Program-made: the position numbers and the translations under genes
Source: Macrocystis pyrifera
Lineage: Eukaryota; Sar; Phaeophyceae; Laminariales; Laminariaceae
Reading direction: 5' to 3'
Length of the DNA stretch: 64,000 nt
Assembly (NCBI GenBank): GCA_031763025.1
Contig: JASSKH010000041.1
Location: 992,001-1,056,000 of the forward strand
The notes under the pieces: model-generated
The model's database searches: none
Told to the model about the DNA's origin: nothing
Seen by the model: only the letters and a program-made list of their open reading frames with translations
Part shown: one piece after another, positions 55,225 through 64,000 of the stretch
Position numbering within the stretch: position 1 is the first letter of the stretch
How the letters are laid out: every line of letters starts with the position of its first letter

Positions 55225-56193
55225 CTTTTGATATCAAAGTTTAGTTTATTTCGCCTTTGAGCTACTGCGGAAGATGGGCTGGGTGCGAACGCGGAGAAAG
55301 AAATGCAGAGGTTTGGGAGGCGGGGGGCGCAGGCAATGAAATTTATTGCATGCATGACAAAGGCATGCACAATAAAAGGCGCTACATCTTGTTGCCCGAT
55401 GATATGTTGACACTGCTGCTGTAAGTGGTACAAGCAGTGGTAATTACTTTACTGACGATACATACGTATAACACATACGTAAAGTAATACAGGAGTATCA
55501 TATTGTGTTGTGCCTGTTACGTAGCTGACCCTTTTAGGACTGCAGTCCCGTTCAAGGAACAAGCTTACTTGGAACTTGAGTAGTTTGTCCCCAAAACGGG
55601 ATTGCAGTCCTGAAAGGGTGATGGCATCCCCGGTTGTCGAGTGGCAAACTTCGTACCTGGTCCTTCGTATAATACTGGTATGTACCTGGCAATTACAAGT
55701 ACTAAGGTCGGTTTCGTGAGTTCAAGACTCCCCCCGCAGGGACTTTTGGTTGCGCATAACATAAACATTTGATCGCACAAAGCGCCTACCAGGTACGAAT
55801 TACCTGGTAGCAAATAGCGTGTGTATGCACAATGCGATGCGAGTCGACGAGGGAAGAAGCATGCTGAACTCTTCTCGCGATAAAAACGAAGGCACGCGCC
55901 GTGCGAGGTGGGAGTGGGTGTCAGGTATGTTGGTCACCCCGGACCTAAGTTGCAAACGGGAAGGAGGGAGCTAGAGAAAGTGCAAATTAAATGTTGGTGC
56001 GTAGGCTATTGCTCACAAAAGGTCGGATGGAAAAAAAAGGAAACAGGTTCAAATACTGTACTGCTGTAGACACCCACATGACTGCTGGTGTACGGCACTG
56101 CTTGTATAGGATAGGACCGTAGACACAGCAACACAGCAGCACACTATCAATACCAGAGTCCTACCGAGATCAATCCAGGGGGTCGTATTAATA

Positions 56194-56298
56194 TTACGGG
56201 GGACCATAGTAAATAGGACATACGGTACACACAAAAACCTATATACTTCCCTACGTTTACTATCAATAGTTGGTCCTATTTACTATGGCCCCCCGTAT
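56194..56298. mobile_element. Mariner-like MITE, copy 4
   Basis: About 105 bp with TA at the left flank, TTACGGGGGACCATAG on the left and CTATGGCCCCCCGTA on the right. It lies in the spacer upstream of the gypsy element. Confidence 0.88.
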
Positions 56299-57052
56299 TA
56301 GTATTAATACCAACGTCCTCATGATAAGAAAGAGCCCGGCACAAGAAATCAGCCTGAGATAAGAAACTCGGGAGCGGTTTATACTACGGCTTGTGTGGTA
56401 CACATATCTCAAATAAGAAATATAGGACCAGTATCGGTTTCTAATAACCAGTACGTGCGTACGTGCGTATGTACGTACGTGGTATCGTAGGTTGGAGGGC
56501 CGGTAAACTGTTGTTCTATTCTGTACTCCGGACCTGCTGGTGATGACTTTACCAGATACCTGGTAGGAAGAAAACAAAATACCGGTACGCCACCGAAGAA
56601 AGTACGCGTGATCCTACCACAGATGCTATGTTTCAGTCTGTGGCTGCTGGAGAAAGCTCCTCAAGAGAAAGGTGAAAGCATTTTCTGTGCAAGAGCCTGG
56701 CACCCTCAGCCCTAAGCGCATATTTACGTGCTGTAAGAGTAGCACGGCAACAGCAGAGCTGGCGGAGGGCTTGCTGCCCATCTCTCGTTTATACCTGGTA
56801 TGTACAAGCAGTACTCGCAGTATGCCTGTCTACAACAAGCTATTAGGTATCATGTTGCTGTGTACGTTTTCTGTGTTTCACCTCGTCGCTCCATGTGGTA
56901 TCTCGCACACAGGTGGAATATTGGCGTGCCCCTGCAGCAGGTAGATTGCAGCAAGCCAAACGTTTCGACGAAGCTGCAGGTCCTCAGCCCCAGTGGGGGT
57001 ATGGGGGCTGGTTTGATCCGCTGTTGCTGCTGGACTGCTCTTCCACACCCTC

Positions 57053-57083
57053 CCAGCTCCCAGCTCCCAGCTCCCAGCTCCTT
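57053..57083 (+). repeat. (CCCAGCT)n tandem repeat
   Basis: Four to five heptamer units. Confidence 0.85.
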
Positions 57084-57751
57084 GGCTTGTTGACTTCTTG
57101 ATTCTGATTTCTGATTGGCGGAGAGTTCATCCGCAATTCGTTCCGAATACCGAATATCATACCGAACAACGAAATCTAAGTGCGAGCTGCAGATCTGCCG
57201 ATTCGATGCCATTTTTTTTCCGAATTCCATTACGGTTTGTTTCCGTTTTTCAACACCACAACGAAAACGGCGAGCGTTTTATAACACACAGCCATAACGC
57301 AGCCATCATCATGCGGCCGTCGTGCATCATAATCAGACAACCAGTCATCACTACTAGAGATACAGCAGTCAGTCATGCGTCATCCATCATCAGCCATCGG
57401 TCAAGCGCAACAAAGTCAAGGGGAGAACAACAGTTACTACTGCTGTAGTCCTACCGTTGTAATAACAAGGATATTTTTTTCGGTACTGGCAACCTTCAAC
57501 CTCCCACGCCTCGGATACATCATTCTTATCTGGTACTACTGCTGTAGCACTATTAGTACGAAGTAGATCATTTACGTGCTGTACTGTAGTTCTTCACCTG
57601 CGGTTGTGGGAGTCTTGACATTTTGGGCAAAATCTGCATTCTGCATACTACAGATAGATCCAACACGCAGGAAACATGTGCTTGATATACACAGATTGTA
57701 CGGGTCTCATTACCCGGCTGAGCTACTACAGCAGTAGTACCTGGTAAATGT

Positions 57752-57822
57752 TAAGGTCTTAGTCCGTTGGGCTATTGGTAAAAGGTTAACCGATCGCCTG
57801 CCCAATCTAAGCCTTATAACAC
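57752..57822 (-). repeat. About 71-bp direct repeat, copy 1 (A-box half only)
   Basis: Shares about 85-90% of positions with 58,019-58,098 by eye, including minus-strand TAGCCCAACGG, which resembles a Pol III A-box. Confidence 0.75.
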
Positions 57823-57954
57823 TCTCCCCCCCTGGAACGGACCGGATATATGGGTCGACGTGCCACCAACACGCGGTTCCAATTTTTGGGGATCTAGTAG
57901 TATTTTTTTCAGATTCTTGACATGAGGAAATCCACTTTTCTTTAAAAGAGTTTT

Positions 57955-58098
57955 CGTGGTGGACGTGAGATTTGAACTCACGACCAACGACCCATGTCCT
58001 GCCGACGACGCCCATTTGTTAAGGTCTTATAATAGTCCGTTGGGCTATTGCTAATAGGTTAATCGATCGCCTACCCAATTCAAGCCTTATAACACTAC
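57955..58098 (-). other. tRNA-related (SINE-like) unit with A- and B-box-like sequences
   Basis: On the minus strand: the 80-bp repeat copy 2 (58,019-58,098) with TAGCCCAACGG, then GGTCGTGAGTTCAAATCTCA, a perfect 5-bp T-stem with a canonical B-box. The first two thirds do not fold as a normal tRNA, so a SINE head or tRNA pseudogene is more likely. Confidence 0.4.
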
Positions 58099-58169
58099 GC
58101 CGCGAGTACAAATCACGACCGAACAAACACAACCAGGAGCAACACAGGCGTTGTTCCGGCCACGCGCGT

Positions 58170-58880
58170 GGGCAGCACCACGGCCAGGGTCAACAGTACA
58201 GACGAGGTGACGACTACAACACACACACGGAACGAGGACACCAACAGTCTCACTCCGGCCATCACGGTGGTGGTTCGACCGCCCCTGCCTCTTCCGCCCC
58301 AGCTCCCGCCTCGGGGATTCGCTACGGTGCTTCGCATAACTCGGGCGGAAACCCGAACGGACGCCAGCCAGGCACCTTCCGCGCCGGTAACTGACAGGTC
58401 GACGGCGGTTCGGCCCCTCCTGCCCGTCCGCCGCCAGCATTACCGGGAGAAAAAACATTGATTTCACAGGATGCTTGCGTCCCAGGCTCGTTCAGCGCTC
58501 AGCGCCAACCTGCCCCGTTCTCGCTCCGCGCGTTGCCCCGTATTTCGGACCGACGCAGCGACTCAGTCCCACTGGCTTCACAGGGGAGCCCCCGGGCGCC
58601 TTCCCAGGCATCGGGAGCTCGCGCCCCGCTCCCTTCAACCTGGGCACGAGAGCAGGCGCGTCAACCGCCGCTCTCCCAAACGGCACACTACGCAGCACCA
58701 CAAGTGTCGCGCCGTCGCGTCGTATTTTCAGCGAGGGTGTCCCCCTCCTTCACCTCCCGCCCATGCCGTGGCGGTCGGTTTGAGGTGCGGGAAGGCCAAC
58801 ACCGAAACCCTGAGATCTCGCTTGAAGCTCGACTCGGCGTTTCCTCGCAATAACGGTGGCCGCTTCACCCTTTTTCCCAG
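58170..58880 (+). pseudogene. Gag-like disordered region of the gypsy element
   Basis: Open frames rich in Pro, Ser, Ala, Gly and Arg, such as the frame giving GGNPNGRQPGTFRAGN. No CCHC knuckle is visible. Assigned to gag only by position, upstream of the NADAR and protease domains. Confidence 0.4.
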
Positions 58881-59419
58881 CTAGGAGTCGACAAGATTAG
58901 CTACCTCGTCCCGCTTCCCCACCAGGTCTACAGGACGGAAGCCCTCTCCGGTGAACCCTTTGTTGCCCCCCACCCGAGCACCCTTCTCGAAGTCGTCTAC
59001 AGGGTTTGCAGGCCCTCTTTCGTCTTCGCGCACGCCACTCCACGTGCGCAGCGCTCCTTCGGTTCCAGTGGAACAGGAGAAACCTGACGCTGCCCGTCGA
59101 GCATGTCGTGACTCCACGGCCTCCGGTCAGATCAACCGGACAGCTTACCCGTTGAATTCGGAAGAATCACAGCTCTCATCAAGCAGAACGGGCTCAGAAC
59201 CCCCTGCTCCCTGGGGTCTAGGACAGAGATCATCGGGGGCTGTACAGTACGAGAACCTTCTGGTGATTTTTTGCCTGCGGGCAATGGTGACACAGAGCCA
59301 GTATACGTGGAACCGGACTCGCTTCGTGCACCAGGGGCTCAGTGTTCTCAGAGAAGCACACCCCCCCCCACACACACTGCAATTGCGGCCACCGACGACT
59401 CGGCACCATCGGTCTTTGA

Positions 59420-59910
59420 GATTCAACGGAGCGGGTGGTACTGTTCTGGCAGCCCCCCTCCCATTTTTCGCAGTGGTTCCCCTCGCCGTTTGTTGTTGAC
59501 GATGTGTCATATTCCTGCGCGGAGCAGTATATGATGGCTGAATAGGCTTGCCTTTTTCAGGACCACGACAGCGGAGCGGAGAATGGCCTCGCCAGACCCA
59601 CGCGAGCACAAGCGTCTCGGCCGAGGGGTGCTTCACTTCGACTGCGCTATCTGGGACCACGTTCGGGAAGACACCGTCCTTGCCGGTACTTCAGCCAAAA
59701 TCATGCCGAACCCGGTCATGAAGCAGCACCTATTGAGCATTGGCACCAAAATTTTGGCTGAAGCCAGTCCTGTTGACCCCGTGTGGGGCATCGGTCTCCG
59801 GGCAGACGACCCCGAGGCTCAAGACCCCTCTCGGTGGCATGGGAATTTTTTTCTCGGGAAAGCTCTTTCCGCCGTTCGCGACGCCCTTCGCGCAAGTGAG
59901 GCCGGGTTGG
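59420..59910 (+). pseudogene. NADAR-like (YbiA/DUF1768) domain inside the gypsy element
   Basis: NADAR proteins (E. coli YbiA type) are N-glycosidases acting on N-glycosidic riboflavin intermediates or ADP-ribosyl groups. The frame gives VDDVSYSCAEQYMMAE (59,495 onward), a TAG where Lys is usual, ACLF, then after a one-base frame change MASPDPREHKRLGRGVLHFD, ILAEASPVDPVWGIGL and WHGNFFLGKALSAVRDALR. These match the family's 'F...E...Y..K..', 'P...K.LGR', 'EA.P.D..WG.G' and 'N.LG..L..+R..L' blocks in order. Two breaks make it non-functional here. Family call from pattern memory, not a search. Confidence 0.8.
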
Positions 59911-60189
59911 TACACCCCGCCTCCGCTCATCAAATTTGCACCCCGACTACGCCTGACAGAATTCATGAGATACCAGCGCCGCCCCACCCTTTGGCCGTGG
60001 CCCGCGCATGTTCAGGTCCTCCCTTGGAGTTTTCGACCTGTTTTTCTGACGCGCCCGCTGATCACAGCCCCGAGGTTTCGAATGTCGCCCTTAGTGTAGA
60101 CCTCTCCCTCGTGCTACCAGAACACGGCCCCTGCCTCGCCGGAGACACCATTACTCTCGACGACGCCTCTTTTCGCGATTCACAGCGGA

Positions 60190-60505
60190 GCTGTTGTTTT
60201 TGCACCTTTTGGTTGCGTGGCGCTTCTTGACGCTAGCTACCCACAGACTTCATTCGACGAGATGTTTGGGACTGCATGCTTTCGGTTGGTGCATCCGTCG
60301 CGTGCGTGCAGAAATGCCCCCCTCGTTCTTGAGGGGGTTTGGCGAATCGGCCCCTCTGAAGACTTCAACGAATGTGCGCCTGAGCTTCCAATTTTATCGA
60401 GAACGTGAGCCTACGTGCTCCCTCACAGTTTGGGCCTGCGTGGTTCCCCCCTCAGTGATGCAGCATGCAGTACTGCTGGGACGTGACAGCTGGATGCGTT
60501 TCGCC
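60190..60505 (+). pseudogene. Retropepsin-like protease relic
   Basis: Begins VALLDASYPQTSFDE, where LLDAS stands in for the active-site LLDTG/LIDSG. After frame changes it continues FLRGFGESAPLKTSTNV and ends HAVLLGRDSWMRF, the second conserved 'LLG.D' motif of gypsy proteases. The altered active site (Gly lost) and frameshifts imply no activity. Confidence 0.72.
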
Positions 60506-60735
60506 CCTACCGCTCCGACCACCGCAGCCGTCGGACCAACGCGTTTTTGGCGAGCTGGAGCTAATTCACCACGCTCCGACAGGCATGTTCGTTTACGCCA
60601 TCGACCCCGCCGCTTCGGGAAGAGGCTTCCATACGCTACGAGGGCGCTGCAGGCGTCACCCTGTCCGACGACCCCCAACTGCATGCTGTCAACTTGGTTC
60701 GCCGCGATGGCTTCCCGGCTCTGACTGGACACTAA

Positions 60736-61900
60736 TTGGTCGACATGATGCCCCAGCCCGACCTACTCGGTCGAGGAGCACTTTGTCGCCTGCGGACGAC
60801 AGGTTCTTCCCCTCGTTGGAGTGGCGGATCTCGAGGGGGGGATATCCTCGGCGTCGCCCACGCCCCACTGCTGAGCGTCCCGCTGGACGTTTTGCAGCGG
60901 AACAACCGAGCCCCCAGTCCTTCCTCCGGACTATCTGAGGTGTTTCCGGTCTCAGCAGTTACAGCTTCCCCCCTCGCAGCTCCAGCCTCACCCTCGCCTG
61001 CACTGCTTGAGCGTTTGAGCCCAGAACAGCGCGCCTCGTTCCTGCGCGTCTGAGCGCGCTTGCCGTTACATTTACGAGCGGTGGCTTTTGAGCTTCACGG
61101 CACGGACTGGACTCCTGAGGCCATCGAACAGCTGGGAGATATTCTCTACGAATTTCTTGACGTATTCTCGAAGTCCAAGTCGGATTTTGGTTCCTGCTCG
61201 TTGATGCCTTTCGTGATTTCGGTCCCGAAAGGAAGCGCTCCTGTCGCGTGCAGGCCGCACCGCATCAATCCTATCCTGGCCAAGGAAGTGGGAGCCACCT
61301 TGAACCAGTACCTCGAGGCAGGCCTGATCCAACACTCGACCTCTCCGTACTCGACCCCACTGGTGGTCATCCCGAAGAAGTCTGGCGGCGTTCGGAACAC
61401 CGTGAACTACAAGAAATTCAACCAGATCAGCAGCCTCAGCCAGCTGCCTATTCCTCGCGTGGACCAAGTCCTCGACTCCCTGGGAAAGTGACGGGTGTTT
61501 TCCCTCTTCGATTTGGTCTCCTCGTTCCACCAGGTTACCGCGCATATGGACACCGTCCCTCTCACGGCGTTCTGCACTCCCACGAGCCTCTACAAGTGGC
61601 TCGTCATGCCCCAAGGCAGCAGTGCTTCGCCCGGCTGGTTGGTCAAAGTAATTTAACGAAGTCATTAAAGGTCTGGCGCAGGTGGCGGCCTACCTCGATG
61701 ATGCGATCGTTTTCGACTCTGATCCGACGGCCCACATCAAGACGATACGAGTCCTTTTCGAACGTCTGCGCAAACACAACCTCAAGCTCTCCCCCTCGAA
61801 GGCTCACCTCGGCGCCACGGACGCAAATTTGGCCACGCCATTTCGCCCGCGAGTGTACGCCCAAATGCAGACAAAGTTTCGGCTTTGATGAAAATTCCCA
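60736..61900 (+). pseudogene. Gypsy reverse transcriptase relic
   Basis: One frame runs from 60,736 to about 61,650, interrupted by TGA at 61,051 and 61,489. It reads VACRPHRINPILAKEVGATL, STPLVVIPKKSGGVRNTVNY, VFSLFDLVSSFHQVTAHMDT and LVMPQGSSASPGWLVKV. After a frameshift it continues FNEVIKGLAQVAAYLDDAIV, the catalytic YLDD, and LKLSPSKAHLG. These are RT blocks 1-6 in order. Confidence 0.92.
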
Positions 61901-62500
61901 TGCCCAAGAACCTCGAGCAGGTCCGTGCGCTGATGAGCGGCGTGGTATATCATCGCAAATTCCTGCCCGCCTGTCTAAAAGGATCCGCCCTCTCACCGCC
62001 CTTCTCCGGAAGGGGGTTAAGTACGTCTTTACGCCGGCTATGGAAGTTATCGTCCACCAGATCCTCGCCGAGCTCGCTGCCCCACCGATTTTGGTCTTGC
62101 CTGACTGGGACGCCGTAGCCGATGGATCCCGCCCCTTCCACGTGTACTACGACGCCTGAATCGACGGTTTTGGTGCCGTGCTCGAACAAGAACAACCGGA
62201 CGGCTCGGTACGGCCCATTGCTTATATCAGTCGCGCTACCCTCGATTCCGAGAGGCACTAGACCCCGTTGGACCTGGAAGCTGGCAGCATTGTCTGGGCC
62301 ATCAAACGACTCCGAAGTTACCTGTGGGGCATGAAGTTTCGCTTATTTTTGGACCACAAAGCACTTGAGAGCATCGGATAGGTAGGGGACCACAACGCGC
62401 GAGTCCAGCGATGGCTCGAGTTCCTCACTGCCTTCAACTACACCCTCGAGAATCGCAAGGGCAGCGCCAACGGAAATGCTGATTTTCTATCCCGCTTGCG
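61885..62500 (+). pseudogene. RT connection and RNase H relic
   Basis: Reads MPKNLEQVRALMSGVVYHRK (connection), then IDGFGAVLEQEQPDGSVRPI, TPLDLEAGSIVWAIKRLRSY and NARVQRWLEFLTAFNYTLEN with GSANGNADFLSR. TGA after YYDA and two TAG codons interrupt it. This is the standard gypsy RNase H order ending in NADFLSR. Confidence 0.88.
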
Positions 62501-63460
62501 AGAGCCCGCCACGGAACACGACCGCAGTGGGTCTAGCAGCCTCACCCCCTTCGAGGACTGTGGTATCTTCCTCATCCGAGCCTGCGGGCTTCGCACTCGC
62601 TCTTCGCCGACCCCTGGTGTCGAGTTGAGTGGGCTAGTGCCCCACAGCCAAAGTGCCGTCTTGGATAGGCTGCATTTCACTTCTTCGGATTTTTGCGATT
62701 TTCGCACACACGGGTCACGTTTGAGGATTGACTACCTCTCTGCTCCTTCGGGGAGATTCATTGCTCGTGTATCTGCTTCTGTCGCCACCATCGATTGCCG
62801 TCTTGGCTTGAGTTTTTTTTTCACTCACTGCCAATTCCGCTTTCGCTTCGGTTTTTGTCGTACCCTCCGGGGGCGACCAGGGCTCTGCAGAAGCCACCGC
62901 TGCAGCGACGATTGTTGCCCAGCGCGCTCGTCTCTCGAGAAGCACTTCACAGGGAGAAGATTCCACGGTAATCACTGATCCGACCGCGTCTGCCCCTTCG
63001 CCGCCTGGCAACCCGGCGCCTCTGACTTCTTGCCGCCTTCAGGCCGCATCTCCACTCGGACGCGCCGACGAACAGCCGCTGCCGCTGGCACCGCACCGCC
63101 TGCTGTTGTCTATGGCTTCGAGCCCAGCGGGGCTCCTAGACCATCCGTCCGGCGTGCTACCACCCCGCCGCGAGCCCCACGGCCGCGACCGCCCACACCC
63201 GTCGTTTTGGTCCCGGCTCCTGCCGCTTCGTCGATTCCGACGGTACCCTTCCCGGCCGACCGCGAACGCGCCGAGCCTGTGGGAACTCCTCTTTAACGAC
63301 GTCCGCCGCCAACTGAGGCACCGGTCGTCACCACGACCGACTTTGACGCCCTCGGCGCAGCTGCCAAATTTGAGCTCGGTGATTGCACAGCGCGCTATTC
63401 GCAAGCCGACTGGGCTCGGAAATATCAGGCCGAGCCCGCGTGCAACCCCGCCATACGCTA
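62500..63460 (+). other. Spacer between RNase H and integrase of the gypsy element
   Basis: Pro/Ser/Arg-rich open frames without recognised domains, unusually long (about 950 bp) for a gypsy RNase H-integrase gap. Confidence 0.5.
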
Positions 63461-63468
63461 CATAGCCC

Positions 63469-64000
63469 TTGGCCGGCCGGAAGTTTTGCCAGACGACTTT
63501 TTGTCGGGTTTCCCTTCCAACCAGCGCCCTCCCTTTCCGGAGGTTCAGGAGCTGGCTAACGAAGGCCGCTTGCACACCACCGACGCGGGCATCGTTCTAC
63601 TCGTCCGACAGCCGCCCCCCCCCCCCTGCGTCGGACACGCAATGGCCGGTGGGTCGTACGGCCTGTATATTGAACGACGAGCTTATTCGCCTTTATATGC
63701 CGCTGCTCATGCGCCCCTGGGTCATGCAGGCTTACCATCCCACAGCTTCCTGTCATCTAGGAACCGCGCGCACCCTACGTATGCTCGAACGTTTCTGCTG
63801 GTGAATCAGTATAAACATCTGCACCCGGTGGTGGTTACGCAACTGCTTGAAGTGCCAAGCACGGAAAACATCGCGGCAGATGGTCCGGTGGCCCACCATC
63901 ACGTTGCCCTTGCCAGAAGGACCCGGTATCGCCGTCAGCATCGACTATTTCGGCCCTCTCCCGGTGACGTCTCGAGGTAATACCTACATCTTGCTTTTCA
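63469..64000 (+). pseudogene. Integrase relic (zinc finger and start of catalytic core), cut by window end
   Basis: The frame reads AYHPTASCHLGTARTLRMLE, RFCW, TGA (63,802), then ICTRWWLRNCLKCQARK. This is an HHCC zinc finger, followed by LPEGPGIAVSIDYFGPLPVT, the 'D.FGPLP' strand that carries the first catalytic Asp of gypsy integrases. The remaining core is beyond 64,000. Confidence 0.85.

Larger units (their letters stand above)
55225..58100. other. Spacer rich in short recurring motifs
   Basis: No exon recognised, although the first exon(s) of the Cys-rich gene may lie here. It holds MITE copy 4, five TACCTGGTA/TACCAGGTA motifs, four TACTGCTGTAG/CTACAGCAGTA motifs, a (CCCAGCT)n run at about 57,053-57,083 and the tRNA-like repeats at 57,750-58,098. 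Confidence 0.5.
58100..64000 (+). mobile_element. Degenerate Ty3/gypsy retrotransposon carrying a NADAR-like domain (3' end beyond window)
   Basis: Domain order on the plus strand is: Pro/Ser/Gly-rich gag-like region, NADAR-like domain, retropepsin, reverse transcriptase with YLDD, RNase H, a Pro/Ser-rich spacer, and the integrase zinc finger and start of its core. RT before integrase defines Ty3/gypsy order. At least six in-frame stops and several frameshifts show it is dead. No 5' LTR boundary is clear; the 3' LTR would lie outside the window. Confidence 0.9.

Noticed and set aside
58458..58884. Three overlapping plus-strand frames of about 100-137 residues
   Set aside because: All are Pro/Ser/Arg-rich and mutually exclusive; noted only as a gag-like region by position.

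Overview
The window is nuclear DNA from an intron-rich, repeat-rich eukaryote. Most of it is introns and transposable elements. Two conserved genes on the minus strand could be rebuilt exon by exon, because intron phase and protein similarity agree at every junction except one. GC-rich alternating with AT-rich sequence, introns of about 0.3-2.5 kb, GTGAG-type donors, Ala/Ser/Gly-rich insertions in conserved proteins and the mix of Ty3/gypsy, hAT and mariner-like elements suggest a stramenopile, most likely a brown alga. The species call is inference; only the eukaryotic, multi-intron nature is seen directly.

Layout. (1) 1-17,716, minus strand: 5' two thirds of a BTAF1/Mot1 gene (TBP-associated SWI2/SNF2 ATPase). 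It has 18 exons coding about 1,595 residues of the N-terminal HEAT-repeat region; the ATPase half lies beyond the left edge. (2) 17,717-22,854: spacer containing a 2,051-bp non-autonomous hAT-like element with 16-bp inverted ends and an 8-bp target duplication. (3) 22,855-42,754, minus strand: a carnitine O-palmitoyltransferase (CPT2-like) gene with 18 exons and about 790 residues. Its introns hold a 2.46-kb LTR retrotransposon relic with a perfect 5-bp target duplication, three mariner-like MITEs, a three-copy 246-bp repeat, a tRNA-like unit and several simple repeats. (4) 44,694 to at least 49,237, plus strand: an unrecognised coiled-coil/acidic protein gene, divergent from CPT2. (5) 52,603-55,224, minus strand: two exons of an unrecognised cysteine-rich protein. 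(6) 55,225-58,100: spacer with a fourth MITE, a dense cluster of short palindrome-like motifs and tRNA-like repeats. (7) About 58,100-64,000, plus strand: a decayed Ty3/gypsy element (gag-like region, NADAR-like domain, retropepsin, reverse transcriptase, RNase H, integrase) that runs off the right edge.

The resident genes have unrelated housekeeping roles: redistribution of TATA-binding protein in the nucleus, and fatty-acyl carnitine exchange for mitochondrial or peroxisomal beta-oxidation. There is no sign of a gene cluster. The most unusual item is the NADAR-type (YbiA/DUF1768) domain carried inside the gypsy element between its gag-like region and protease.
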